A DNA stretch of 64,000 nt from Sesamum alatum (lineage: Eukaryota > Streptophyta > Magnoliopsida > Lamiales > Pedaliaceae): positions 21,064,979 to 21,128,978 of the forward strand of contig JACGWO010000011.1 of the NCBI GenBank assembly GCA_034509735.1, given 5' to 3'. Positions 46,105 to 58,412 of this stretch are shown here, piece after piece. The translations under genes and the position numbers were made by a program. The notes under the pieces were generated by a model that saw only the letters and a list, made by a program, of their open reading frames with translations, was not told where the DNA came from and searched no databases. Every line of letters starts with the position of its first letter. The stretch's first letter is position 1.

Positions 46105-49100
46105 ATGGCATTAAGACTTTCATCCGTTGTATCCTCCACAGTGGTTCGTCGTCGGATACCTCTAGTGGGTGCCTTTTGTGTGCTAAGTTTGGGTCTTTCG
46201 AATCTCTGCTCGATTTCTCTAACCTCCAGAACTGGGTGTGTTCAGTCTCTCCCCTTTGTTCCTCTCTTAAGGTAGCTTTTACTAAGCCTGGAATAACTGA
46301 ATTGTTTGTTTTATTCTATATGGGTTTGTGCTTCAAAGTGAAATTTGACATCTAAAGACAGCATTTTCCTCAATCTACAGTTCCAAATTTGGTGCACAGA
46401 CACAGAATAGGAAAGTTCATAACATAAGAATGGAAGCGAGCAAGACTACTGTGCCCACCATTGTTGTCTATGTTACAGTTCCAAACAAAGAAGCAGGTTT
46501 CTTTCACTTTGTTTCTCTTTGTAATTTATTCAATACCATTCCACAAATAGTGAGGACATGTATTCCTTTTGTGTTTATGAAGGTAGTATGTCTAGTATTT
46601 CTCTATTGTTTTGTAGAGTGAAACTGTTCAAACAATTGCAAATCTTGAATTTTAACAACTAAAATCATGTTATCATCACTCAGGCACACTCTACGCAAAT
46701 CGTTCATCTTTTCTTAGTCTCTTAGTAATCTGCTGTAGTTCAAGGATGGCTTATTGTAGTTCATCATCACTTTCATACCTTAGGTTTTCCGCGTGTCTTC
46801 GCAGGTCTAGTCTTTTCTTTCTCTTGTTTAGAAGTATTGTCAGGTAGAACCATACTTCTTAATATAACAAAGTCTTTGGGATATAAACTGAGAAAAGCTA
46901 TTTGCTTCATAGCCAAATAACGATTGTGATCTATTTAGCTGTCCAAAGTAAATGTCACTGACATCTAGAAATTACCATATGATGCACCTACAATACATGC
47001 TCTCTGTTATCATGCTACTTCCAGAAATATTTAATTATTGATTTCTTGTCCTGGCATTTTCCATAGGGAAAAAACTGGCGGAGAGCATAGTCAAAGCACG
47101 GCTAGCTGCATGTGTTAATCGAGTCCCAGGTTATTGCTTCTGCCCTTGAATGAATATTTAGTAAAGACAAAAGTATTATGGAGGAACATATATTTTTAGT
47201 TGCAAAGGCTAGTTCCTTTTCAAGGGTTCACACTCTTCAGTGAAAATCTGGTTATGAGGTCATTATGCAGTGGCTTATTGGTCATGCTGATTGGTTATAC
47301 TCACAAGGTTTAGGTGTTTTCAGATGGATCTGAAATTATCTTTGTGGTTAGGTTTGATAAGCTCCCGGGATTATGACTTGTTTTAAATATGGAAATTTTA
47401 GCAAGTTAAGCTGTTACCTGATAACTTCGGAAGTAATTTAAGCTCTGGAGTGCTGAATTTGACCATTGTGTCACAGAATTGCTTTAGCTGTTTTCAGATG
47501 GATTTGAGACTATCTGTGTAGTTAGTTTGATCAACTCCCATTTTGTTTGCCTGTTTAAAATGAATTTTTGGCAAGTCAAGCTGTTAATAACTTCGGAAGT
47601 AATTTTGAGCTCTTTGGTGCTGGATTTAACCTTGGTCTCACACAATCGGTTGATCTTGAAGTGAAAAGATGGTTCTTGGTGGAGTAAAATTTAGGATATT
47701 TAAATGCTCTTTTTCAATAATTATTAAAAACAAAAAAGAATCTTCGTTCTAAGTTTTTCACTAGCATGTTTGGTGCAAATTATCGCATTTCAAGATTGAG
47801 GTCTAGAAAAGCTACAGCAAAGAATTGAGAATGAGTTCCTTGTTAACTTTTATCTCCTAGTGAAGTGAAAATGTCATTGTCCACTAATCTTTGGATGTGC
47901 CATAGGACTCTGGTTGCTCATTCTTGTCCATTTTAACTTGACATTGTTAGCACTGTAGTTATGCTTACTCTGGCATGCAAAGTAATGATGTTTCTTCTAT
48001 ATGTAGGAGTTGAATCAGTTTATGAGTGGAAGGGAGAGGTAAATATTCTGTCTTTTCCTTTTGATTATTTGTCTGTGTGTTGGTGGGGGGCGGTGGAGGG
48101 TTGGTCTGGTTATGCTCCAAAAGGGCCAGTTATGGCACTCGTCTCCCTGGAAGTTTAAGAAATTTGGGAATTGTTTTATGGAAAATTCATGTTTCTGCTC
48201 CACTTCACGTGTAAACAGATACAAACTGATTCTGAAGAGCTGCTTATCATCAAGACCAGGGAATCTCTACTAGAAGCTTTGACAGAGCATGTGAAAGCAA
48301 ATCATGAATATGAGTGAGCATTCTCTCCCTATTTATCAGAAAATGTCTATCGGAAGTTTTATAAAACTGATAATGTGTGGTAATTCCCAAAATGATACTA
48401 TGTTGGAGGTTAACGAATTACATTAGTTAATATTAAATATATCAGATAGTACTAAGAGACGTCAGACTTAAGAAAATCGTAGCCTTAAGATGGTTTTTAT
48501 AATACAACAGCAGACTTAACAATTTTTATGGAGATTAATCTGCATGTAAATTGTTTTGCGTTGCTTCATCACATAAATAAAAATTTGGTTGCTCTCATTG
48601 GTAAACTGATGCAAATTTAGGTGGTCTCTTTTTTCTCTTTCTCTGCCTCTCTACAGCAGATGCATCTCACCTCTTCATCATCATTTTGGTTTCAACCTTT
48701 CTCATCATACAGGTTGCCACACATTCACCTTCCATTGTATACAAACAAGTTGCTCTGGTTTTAATAGGATATGAATTTGGTGAACGTAGTTGAATTGTAC
48801 GCCAATGCTGTAATGGATGATACATAAGTCATAATCTTAGTGTACTGAGAACTGTAACGTACTGGGTTAAATTTTAAACGAGGCCATACAAAATGTGAGT
48901 CAGTTAAGCTGAGAGGAAAATTCAGATTTTTTAAATGGAGTTATGGGAAAAGGATAAAAGACAAACCGGAATATTGTTAGAACATGAAAGCAGCAAAGCT
49001 ACTATGTTAACCAATAAAATAAACACATGGATAAACTTGAATTGCCATCTTTCCCTTATACGTTTAGAACTCTGCGGTATCTCAGTGTTTTTAACCAGAC

Positions 49101-49286
49101 TGGTTCGCTTTCTACATATGATAACCGCTGGAGGCATAGTTTTTCAATAGCAATTGATTCTTATCATCAGTTATGGGAAATTATGGTCCCCTTGGTTTGT
49201 GTAGAGTGCCTGAAGTGATTGCCTTGCCCATTACCGGTGGCAACCTTCCGTACTTGGAGTGGGTTAAGAACAGCACCCGGGACTAA
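46105..49286 (+). CDS. CUTA: Protein CutA, chloroplastic (six exons)
   Basis: CutA is a small trimeric protein linked to divalent-metal tolerance and copper binding; the plant form goes to the chloroplast. Exons: 46105-46271, 46381-46496, 47067-47129, 48007-48038 (only 32 nt), 48219-48313 and 49205-49286. All introns are GT-AG and the phases join without error into 184 residues. Residues 1 to about 79 form a transit peptide (MALRLSSVVSSTVVRRR, IPLVGAFCVLSLGLSNL). The core starts TVPTIVVYVTVPNKEAG and includes KLAESIVKARLAACVN (C110), RVPGVESVYEWKGE, TDSEELLIIKTRESLLEAL, HVKANHEYEVPEVIALPI and GGNLPYLEWVKNS. Length and motif order fit plant homologues. The exact start is chosen for the transit peptide that follows. 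The single-frame ORFs in this region are only exon pieces. Confidence 0.95.
47317..47655 (+). repeat. Tandem duplication of about 174 bp in CutA intron 3
   Basis: Copies start TTTTCAGATGGAT at 47317 and 47491 and share TTTGAT(A/C)A(G/A)CTCCC, AGCAAGT-type and TAACTTCGGAAGTAATTT words in order. It lies wholly inside the intron between the 63-nt and 32-nt exons. Confidence 0.8.
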
Positions 49287-50094
49287 GGCGATCAGATGCA
49301 GCAGTATGGGAAGCCATTTTATCAAATATGGTCTGTCCGGAAACGCTGCCGTTCATTGTAAATTCTGACATGCTATTTCGTTCGTGAATAATTTCATATC
49401 TGCATAAGGATATTCTGCTGTGAAAATTTTCTCCCACCTACCTAAGATGGTGCAATTAGGAACTGCTTTTATGCGAAGTATGTTATCTGTTTGTACTAGA
49501 TGTGATGCGCATGCTTCAAGTTAAGGTTTCGTTGTCATAATCATGTGCATGTCTAGTGCAATGCATTATAAACTTTCTGTTCAATATTAGGAGTTACGGT
49601 CAATTACATGCAGATTTCCTGTAGTTGGGCCTTATTGCAATTTGGCTTGATTACAATTGTCCCATCGATGTTTGAGAAATTGTTGATGTCCCCTGATATT
49701 TGATATAATTGTTTAACTTTCAACCGGTGATGTGACAATGTTAATATTATCTTTATGGTATTTGAAAAGAGAGAAATAAAAACTTTAGAAATGAGAATGA
49801 CTATTTTATCCCTAACCATATGGGGGGTATATTTAATATTTTAACATTGTAAAGGGTGTTAATGTGAATATTGAAAATTTTGTGTTCTCTTTTTAATCTT
49901 GTTTACAAAGAAAGATAGAGATAATTGCAGTAATTGAAATGTCGGAGTGTCTGTTTTACTCTTAATCATTTATGGATTATATGTTGAAAAAATATAATTT
50001 TTCTCTTTTAACATGTCGGGATTACAATATTTGAGTTTTTATTCTTTTATTTTTCTCTTCTTCTATATTTATTTTATCCTTTATACGCTTTATA
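49287..50094. other. CutA 3' UTR and AT-rich intergenic DNA
   Basis: The first 150 bp are probable 3' UTR. From about 49600 (TCAATTACATGCAGATTTCC, TTTGAGAAATTGTTGATGTCC) there is MULE-MITE-like sequence without defined ends. Confidence 0.45.
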
Positions 50095-50103
50095 TAAAAA
50101 TAT

Positions 50104-50610
50104 GGGATAATTATACTGCACACCCTGAAGTTTATTCTAATTATATGTACATTCCTTGTGATTTGAAAAATTATATATAGTATTTTTGAAGTTTAGTTTT
50201 ACTTAATAAATAGATTCTTCCGTCAGTTACAATTCATCAAATTTACGGATATTAGCAAAAAATTGAATGAAAATACATGTTTACCATCAATTGATCTATT
50301 ATTGATTTATTGCAAGTAAAAAAAGTCTTATTCCGACCAAATTACCCTTATATCTTCCCACCTATAAGAGTAGTTTGGTTAGAAAATATATGTTTGACCG
50401 GCAATAAATTATTAATAAGTCAACTGTGGGTAAATATATATTTTCATTCAATTTTTGGGTAATAACAAAAAAATTCGGTGGATTTTGACTAATGGGGGAT
50501 TTATTTGTTAGATCGAAACAAACGTTAAGAGTACTAGATGTAATTTTTTAAACCATAATACATCTACGTGAAATTACACCAAACGTATGGGAGAAAACTA
50601 TAATTGTCCC
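50104..50610. mobile_element. MULE-type MITE, TSD TAAAAATAT
   Basis: The 507-bp element starts GGGATAATTATACTGC and ends ACTATAATTGTCCC, flanked by perfect TAAAAATAT (50095-50103 and 50611-50619). The interior is AT-rich without ORFs. A diverged relative is at 32600-33113. Confidence 0.82.
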
Positions 50611-50619
50611 TAAAAATAT

Positions 50620-51420
50620 TTATTTGTTTATATGTATTGTTACAAACATAAAATAAATTTTGTAGCTTAAATAATATTTGTATATATAGAAATTTATATA
50701 CATTGATATCCATAATTATACCATAAAGTACCCAATGAGGTGTCAAATTCAGATGGTCAAACCCACAAAAATTGTTGCAAATTGACATTTGATTGATTGA
50801 TATATAGAAATTAGAATAAATTACGTTTAGTTCCCTTGAGATATAAATAAATTACAAATACATCCTCTTATTTAAAAAATTATAAATATCCTTCAATTAC
50901 AAAAACTTATGATAATTTATTTGTACTACTAGGAATGAAACTGCCATGTGATGTTATCATTCAGACTATAGCATATCTCACAACTAATGATAATTTGGTC
51001 CCATGATTCGGTCCTAAATACCCATATTATTCTAGATAAAGGAGACTTTACATTATTGATTGCACTTAATTTTTGCCTTATTAATATGTCGATGTATCAA
51101 ATAATAAGTTAATTATTTATTTTTCAATATTCTGATGCATTGAAGCTCGACATGTTAGACACAAACCATGATTAATTTTGGTCACAGAGAATAAAATTAT
51201 CATGTGATTTTGTAGGTCGGAGGAAATTAATAATAAATCCTCTTAAACAATCACCGTCCAGCCTTGTTTTCCAGGTTTCCAATTAAAAAGATAGCATCTT
51301 CTATGATGTCAAGTCTAGTTTTAAAGTTGAGAATCCATGAATAAGTTTGAGGTTGTGGGTTTGAAACTCATCGGATATGTGCGTATTTGTCTCATTTTTT
51401 ATGAGTTTAATGTAATTTGC
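50620..51420. other. AT-rich intergenic DNA, no gene seen
   Basis: MITE-style fragments occur near 50815-50910 (TAGTTCCCTTGAGATATAAA), but no complete element or gene is seen. Confidence 0.45.
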
Positions 51421-51423
51421 ATT

Positions 51424-51729
51424 CACTAGAAAAAAATTTAATTTTTAACCATGATTAATTGCCATGGTTTAAAATAAATAGCCGTTCACTATGGTCATAT
51501 AGCGGTTGGTATTTGGTAGTGTGGCTAAAACATTTTTTGTGGCTTAAAACCATGACAAAAACGTTTACTATGACTTATAACCATGGCAAAAAGAGTTTTC
51601 ATGGTGGATAATTTAAGTTTTTGCAATGGTTTTTGTTTAACCATGGTTAATAATAATAATAATTTTCCATGATTTTAGTCCGTAGCCAATAAATTTGTAG
51701 CCAATAGTGAATTTTTTTTTTTTTTAGTG
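51424..51729. repeat. CACTA-type MITE, TSD ATT
   Basis: The 306-bp element starts CACTAGAAAAAAATTT and ends TTTTTTTTTTAGTG, with ATT on both sides (51421-51423 and 51730-51732). The interior shares AACCATG, GTGGCTAAAACATTTT and AACCATGGC with the copies at 8653, 14837 and 1559. Confidence 0.82.
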
Positions 51730-51732
51730 ATT

Positions 51733-52210
51733 GTAGTGCTTAGTTGTATGATGTATTAATCGAGTCAATATATTGCTCAATTATTCAATTTATATTGAAA
51801 TATTGATGTAGTCGTATAATTATAAAAATTTTTTTAGAAAAGATGTACTAAAATTTCCTCCCACAAGGGAAATTTTAATTGTCATTTTAGGCCTACAACA
51901 TTGTTTTACAAAACAATTAGGACAATGAATGATGTGTCTGGTGAATTTTAGTCATTAATTATTAAAAAGAAAGTTCTCCCCTTTATAATATTATTGTTGG
52001 TTCATCGCTCCTTTAAACGAGAAAATCGACTACTGCTAGAATTGATAGTATTATTCAAAAGATATGAGTGTTTGTGTAAATAGATTATAGGTTAGGAGGT
52101 GTACATATAATTTTTTTTTTATATATTATTGTGATTTCTCGACTCCTACCTTTATCTCATTAAAAAGCATGGGATAAAAGAAATTAAAGAGAGAACTATT
52201 TTTTAATTTA
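51733..52210. other. AT-rich intergenic DNA, no gene seen
   Basis: Nothing beyond AT-rich, low-complexity sequence could be supported. Confidence 0.4.
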
Positions 52211-52229
52211 TATATGGAAGTGAGGTAAA

Positions 52230-52439
52230 ATCTATAATGCACCGGATACTCCGAAAAGTACCTGACACAGTATCAAACACGGACACGGTTCGATTACGCC
52301 TCAGTTACGTATCGGATACAGTATAAGCGTGTCCGAAAATATAAAATAAAGAGAGAAAAAGGACACGGTGTTGGATACACCAACAAGCGTATCCGACACG
52401 TTTTGTAGGAGTGTTTGACACATTTTGGACACATTTAAG

Positions 52440-52475
<36 letters not shown>

Positions 52476-52890
52476 TAAAAAGTTTTGGGTTGTCTTTAGA
52501 AAAAAGAGTTTTGAGGTAAATAAAAAAAGAAAAAAATTCACTTCTCTCCAACTAAAAATTTTGGGATGAAATTACTAAAACATTGAGAGATGGTCATGAT
52601 AATTTAACTAATTTGGATGATTAGCAATTTTTTCATTGCGTACTTTTTAAAATAAACTGATTATGTAATATTTTTGAAGTCATCTATTTTGGTCAAAAGT
52701 TTAGATATAGAACATGCTTATTTTATATTTTATCTTGATATTTTTCCTATCGCATATTTTAATTTTATGGAAATTTAGAATAAATATATATATATATATA
52801 TTATATAATCGTATCAGTTCCGTATCATGTTCTAATTTTTAAAATTTTCATATCACTCTGTTGGTATTGTATCGTGTCCATATCACTGAT
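52230..52890. repeat. Dispersed repeat with GTATCGGATAC / GTGTCCGACAC words
   Basis: Words such as GACACGGTTCG, CGTATCGGATAC, GCGTGTCCGA and GGACACGGTGTTGGATAC recur at 52260-52440. Related CGTATCAGTTCCGTATC words recur at 52810-52880. A run of 29 T (52442-52470) separates the two. The pattern suggests a worn TE, class unresolved. Confidence 0.45.
52442..52470 (+). repeat. Poly-T tract of 29 bases
   Basis: A single uninterrupted T run. Length here may be uncertain in an assembly. Confidence 0.9.
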
Positions 52891-53164
52891 AAAACTGTAA
52901 TGACTTTGTTGAACATCTTCATGCATTTTCATTTCCCCTCAAGTTGTCTAGTATTGAAACAGTTAGCTTTTGTCTCCAAGCTGGTGAAAATGAGTAGATG
53001 TTGTAACACAATTTTTCTTGTAAGTTGGAATTACACTTGATATACTTCCATTCATTGTCATTCCTTTTGGAGTCTTGCTCTTGCATGTTTTTGTTATAGC
53101 TCCAATACTACTTTCAGTTGCAGCTGAGGTTCTTTTCTTGCCTATGCACGTATAAATAACCAAG

Positions 53165-53322
53165 GGGTTAAATGCAATTTGCCCTATGTTAATCAAAAAG
53201 AACAATTACCCCCTGTGAAAAAATAATTAGCAATTTACCTCCTTGTGTTATTCAAAATGCAGCAAACAACCCCCTTGTTTTGCACATTTTGCGTATCACA
53301 ATGGGGTAATTGCGTTTTTCCC
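53165..53322. mobile_element. 158-bp MITE inside the MULE pseudogene, TSD AATAACCAAG
   Basis: It starts GGGTTAAATGCAATTTGCCC and ends GGGTAATTGCGTTTTTCCC, with AATTTACCTCC inside. A perfect 10-bp duplication AATAACCAAG flanks it (53155-53164 and 53323-53332). Its ends resemble the families at 30661 and 34591. It inserted after the transposase copy was in place. Confidence 0.88.
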
Positions 53323-54858
53323 AATAACCAAGTGAACCCTTTTACAGAAAATAAATTCATTTTACAGTTAATTTGGTGGTCTGTTGTCAATCTGTCTGAA
53401 GTACAACTGTTGGTTCATTCTCTTGCTGATCGTCAAGGATCCCAATCATGTCCAGAGAGACTACAAAACCCCAATCATGTCCGTTTTTGTTTGGCACTTG
53501 ATCAGGTTGAAGTCTCCTTGCTCTTGCAGGCTTGCCAACAATTTTGCCATAATTTGGTAGGGCTGGAGGAGTAGCAGTGTACCCAGTTTTGGCCTATAAA
53601 TGAGGACCATTTATTGGGGCCATTGCATGTTCATACAGTTTCAAGAAAGGTAAAATTGGTGGACAAAATCTTTGAGGTCCAGATGCTGGCAAGCAATGGC
53701 CTATAGCCCATGTATATGGGGGATTCAAGTGAGATCCCTCTTCCTACATGAGCAACTATACTTATGCAAATCAACAATGAATCTTGAACCATCATAGCAT
53801 GCAACCTCATAATGTAATTCATAAAATTTTGACGGTGATGTAGTATGAAGCCATGTCCTTATTCTTTTTTAATATTTTCTTGATTCTTGGACATAATTGC
53901 CCTTCCACTTTGACTTTGCTCTATCCCTAGTTTCTTGCAATCTTATCATCAGCCATTCTGTGATCCACTGTAGTAGCTATAGTTGCATTCCACAAGACTG
54001 TTTTCAAGGCTTGACCTCTGAATCCTATTATTTTGAAGTTCCCATACAAGCGTTTCACGTACGTAGAATCTATTATCAAAATTTGGTAATACGACTTCAA
54101 ATGCTGGAACTGGACATTTTTGTTTGTCAGAGATAAATGTATAAACATCATCTCTGATAATCCCTAAGTCAACCTTAATGAGCTCAAGAAACCACTCACA
54201 AGATGCCATTGTCTCCCTACTAACAATAGCATATGCTATAGGAAACAAATTATTATTTGGGTCCACACCCACTGCTATGTGAAGATCCCTACATAAGGCC
54301 CCTTTAAATGGCACTCATTCGCCCCAATAATAGACCTACAAATTTAAAACTTGTTTCAAAACATTAAAACAAACATAAAATTATCAACTTCATAGCTGCA
54401 TTACCATCAATGCTATCTTGCATTGACATGAGGATTGAAGACCTTGGATTAGTTTTCCTTAACTCTTGAGCATAATCCTATAATTTGCAATATTGTTATG
54501 CATCATTGCCTTGAAATGTCTTTCAAACCTTTTTCTTGGCCTTATATGCATGATGTTTGGAAATTGACAACTTTAAGGTCCTTGCATACATCATGCACAA
54601 TTTGAAGTTTCTTTTATTCTAAATTTATTTTCAAACTTCTTAGACAACCACCTAGTTATACAATTTATGACTTGAAAAGCCCTACCACAATTATGTTTTG
54701 AAAGTATACTCTTTAATCTGGAACGTGCATTCTTTCCTAACTTCAGTGCATTAATCCCCCACTACACCTTTGTTCTACACATCTTGCATACACCCCCATA
54801 TTGTTATTTTTGTAATCTTCAAATTTATTTTTGTTTTTATTGCATGTGAGTACTACCT

Positions 54859-54876
54859 CTCTCTCTCTCTCTCTCG
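54859..54876 (+). repeat. Short CT dinucleotide repeat in the MULE pseudogene
   Basis: About nine CT units interrupt the N-terminal domain; in the minus-strand protein this appears as an Arg-Glu run, a local expansion in a dead gene. Confidence 0.7.
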
Positions 54877-55673
54877 TGTTACTAAACACCATCGCTAATT
54901 CAATTACAGGATGCATAACATTAGCAGCCTTAAACACAGGGTATTTGTCCTTCCCTTCTCCATCAAACTCCATATCAGAATCAAACTTATCCCCACTATT
55001 AATCACATCATCATCACTATCATAATCGTTATCCTTTGTCTATTTGGATTGTTCTCAACATCCCTACATCTAATCCCATCCCTATTTTCTTCACCATCAC
55101 TCCAGTCAAACTCACTAACTTCAATGCTCTCACTTGCAGAAATTCCATCCCCGTTATCATTTTCCTCATCACTACCCAGATTTAAGTCCACATCTACCAC
55201 CATTTCCTTTAGGTTATCCTCATAACCCTGGTCATGTTGCATATCAATCAAAGGCTTAGACAACTATATTTGAGTTCCAGGAACATATCTATAAAAAAAA
55301 CAACAGCTTCAAGTTCATGAACAAATGTTCTTCCATGATGTGCTTTTAAAGTAACAACAGTTTTAGTGGCATCTGAAATAAACCAATAGTACATAATATA
55401 AAAACATATCTATATCAGCAACCACCCCACACCTATAAAGCAGGTTGTCATATTATCTTATGTACCCATAAAAAGAAACACAGGTTTGTTCAAAAAAAAA
55501 AAAAAAAATAAATAAAAACAACTAAACAAACACAGATTACAAATACAAGAATAAGACTAATTTTTGTAAATTTACTGATTAATCCTTTGAAAGGGGAGTA
55601 AATCTCAAATACTTTTACTTGTTTGATACGAGGAAAATAGATTGAAAATAAAAGCCTAATTTTGTAATTTTAA

Positions 55674-58412
55674 GGCCAGGCCTAACTAGCCCCCCCAGAA
55701 AGAAGGCCTAAGGAAGGAAGGCCCGCAGAAAGGACGTCGACAGAAGGGGATCTGACCCGGCTACGAAGGTGTTAGCTTCGTATAAGCCCCGAGACGTTAA
55801 ACGCAGCGAAAATTAAGATTTTAATTACAAAATAATATTATAATTAGCGATCAAATCGCCCGTCTCGTTGCTATTATGATGTGGATCTCATGCATAAAAG
55901 GATGTCAATTGAATGGTTAAGAGAAACTAACCTTTCTTGCTCTCCGATTGATGTTAGTTACTTGAACTTTCTCAAGAACAACCTTACCTTAAAATTGGTG
56001 GAACGTCAAAATGGAAGCGTCTTTAATTGTTGTTCATAGTAGGAACACAAGTGTTTTCCCTCTAAAGTTAGTCCACACCACCTATGATGGAATCACCCTC
56101 AAACCTATGCTAGTAGGTATTGGAGGATTATGATAGATCAACTATTGATCTATGGAGAAATCAAGGGAATTCTTCTCTTTTGAGGATGAGAAATGAACAT
56201 AAGACCAAGGCTAAAGTGAAAGCTAGACTTTCTAGCTTTGGAGGAGAGAAAGTCTAAGAGCTAGAGAGCAAAAGGAAAACAAGAGTTTTTGCATCTTTGT
56301 AGAGAGTAAAAGGAAAGCAAGAGTTTTTGTATCTTTAGCATGACTCATATTTTCTTCTTTTACACTTGTCTTCTTTACAGACAAACTTTAGCATGACTGA
56401 TATTTTCTTCTTCATCTAAAGATGAAAACAAGTCATGTCTATGTTCAATGAATCTTGTCTTGTGGGCTTGTGGGCTTGGGCTAAGGTCTTGGGATTTATC
56501 TTAATCCTCAATTGGACTAAGTCCAATTTTAATTAATTTCCCAATTAATTATTTAGTCCATGATATTTAATTCTTTAATTAAATATAACCCAAATTAATC
56601 TAATTAATTGATTTTCAAGCTCAAATAGATTAATCTTAATTAATCTATCACAAGTCTTACTTAATCAAATTAATGCTTGTGAATTTAGACTCCAAATTAA
56701 ATAATCATAGTATTTAATATTCCCATGAAATGATTTCATAAATCATTTGTCAATTAATTTAACTCCTTAAGTTAATTGATTTATTCTCCATAATTAATTC
56801 TATAAATTAATTCCAATAATTCCATCATGGATTTGTGTGTGACCCTTTAGGTTCACTACTCAGCTAGACTTGGGCTTGTCATATATACAATTTAATTAGC
56901 AACTTAGTTGCATTAAATTAATTAGATCCTATCATAATTAATCACCTTCAATTAACTCCTTAATTGGAGGATACCCATCACCATGGGTGGCCATCTAGCA
57001 ATGGTCCATGGCACTAGAGAATATGTGAATTATTGTATAAACCTGTGAGCTACGCGTACCATGCAGATACGGTCCCTCCGTTACTAACCTCCCAATCAAA
57101 GTCTAGGGCATGGAATTAGTTACCGGTTCCCATTATCGACTTTGATGCTATGTATCAACTCTTCAAGTTATGCTTCCAATTTATCAATATAGGAAAAACC
57201 CTTTCTCCTATTTGATCAACAGCCATGGCCATGGGCTTCGAGGAACGCATAATGTAGAGAACATAGGAGGTTCGTTATCACCTTATGATAAGTAGCAGAT
57301 CCTATCTTGGAACTCACCAACCTCCATGCATGCTTCAACTATGTCTGCAACATGACCGTATAGTGATCCAGGATGAAACTTGAGACCACCTTGGACATGA
57401 TCAAGTCATAGCCGTCCTATGCACAAGGTTACTGTGGAACCTCAAGTCTAAGGACTAGTTAGTGCACTATCGTAGCCTAGGAGTTCTAGTCATACCGATC
57501 ATGCCATATAGGGCTTCCATATGACAACTCCCACGAGTCAATTCAGTGAACTTGATAACTCTTTATCAAGCACCCACTAAAGTGCGCAGACGTCATACGT
57601 TTCTGTCTATGAAACTCGACATTCATCATATGAACGCATCACTTAGTGCAAGTTTTAAGGAATGGTCGATGCCCTGTCTCGACTGATTCATCGACTTGGA
57701 ATATTTTAGATCAAACCATAGAGGTTGGTTTCATGGTCGCCATCATATGCGCGAGCCAACTCTGTAGCATAATTGATCTAAGGGCTTCAACCAAATGCTC
57801 ATATAAATATAATGTTAAAAGTATATGATGAAGATGGCCAAAGAATATTTCTTATATTAACATATTATTGAAAAAGATCGTATAGAATAGTTTACAAAGA
57901 GCCAATAAATTGGCTTGACGGTCACCTATTCTAACAGAAGGAAGCATAAGGTTATCCAGCCCTATCCTTATCCGAGCAAGGATCTCGCAACTACCTCCTG
58001 GATTTTAGAAGGTCATGACCCGCAGGACTCTAGGAGAGACGTTTGTTGACCTTCCAAGAGTACAACCAGCCAAGAGGTCCCCCTATCCAAGGAACTCCCT
58101 TTATAAATACCAGCCCCCCTTGGCTGGTATAGGGGGACGAATCTCCTACCCTCTCAAACTCAAGAATATTTTCTTACTCTCTAAGCTCATGAATTCTTCT
58201 CTCAATTTACACTAAGCACATTTTATACTCACTTTCCATTATCATTATTTCCTTACTTCATTCAAGCTTATTTTCCGTAACTGTATACTGACTTGAACGT
58301 CGGAGTGCTAACGCTCTTTTTGCAGGTCTCCGTTTCCCGATTTGCAGAAATTCAAGCCTACTCCGTTCAAGTCCAAGAAGACACTTTGATTGAACTCTTT
58401 TTGCTCACATCA
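55674..58412 (+). repeat. Gypsy-like LTR sequence, itself interrupted
   Basis: After removal of 55770-57936 this leaves about 570 bp. The right part has a promoter-like CTTTATAAATACC at 58098 and ends ...TTTTTGCTCACATCA, resembling plant gypsy LTR 3' ends. The left start is not a clean TG and no 5-bp duplication was found, so it may be truncated. Confidence 0.5.
55770..57936. mobile_element. Solo LTR of 2.17 kb (or very short element), TSD GAAGG
   Basis: It starts TGTTAGCTTCGTATAAGCC and ends GTCACCTATTCTAACA, with TGTTAG...CTAACA ends and a perfect 5-bp duplication GAAGG (55765-55769 and 57937-57941). No gag, pol, or second LTR copy is inside. This is the form left after recombination between two long LTRs. 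The orientation and superfamily are open; the minus strand also begins with TGTTAG. Confidence 0.8.

Larger units (their letters stand above)
52963..55380 (-). pseudogene. MULE (MuDR-type) transposase pseudogene, split by a MITE
   Basis: Transposase of a Mutator-like element, read on the minus strand from about 55380. The start is VVTLKAHHGRTFVHELEAVV, then an acidic region (DVDLNLGSDEENDNGDG). The MuDR N-terminal DNA-binding region follows (KYPVFKAANVMHPVIELAMV, KNNNMGVYARCVEQRC). After a decayed stretch (54320-54740) the MULE catalytic domain reads FKGALCRDLHIAVGVDPNNN, LFPIAYAIVSRETMASCEWF and FLELIKVDLGI with SDKQKCPVPAFEVVLPN. A C-terminal part near 53640-53450 reads LYEHAMAPINGPHL with ATPPALPNYGKIVGKPARAR. 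A last basic tail near 53150 (GKKRTSAATESS) follows after a 158-bp MITE. Many stops and frameshifts; not functional. Confidence 0.88.
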
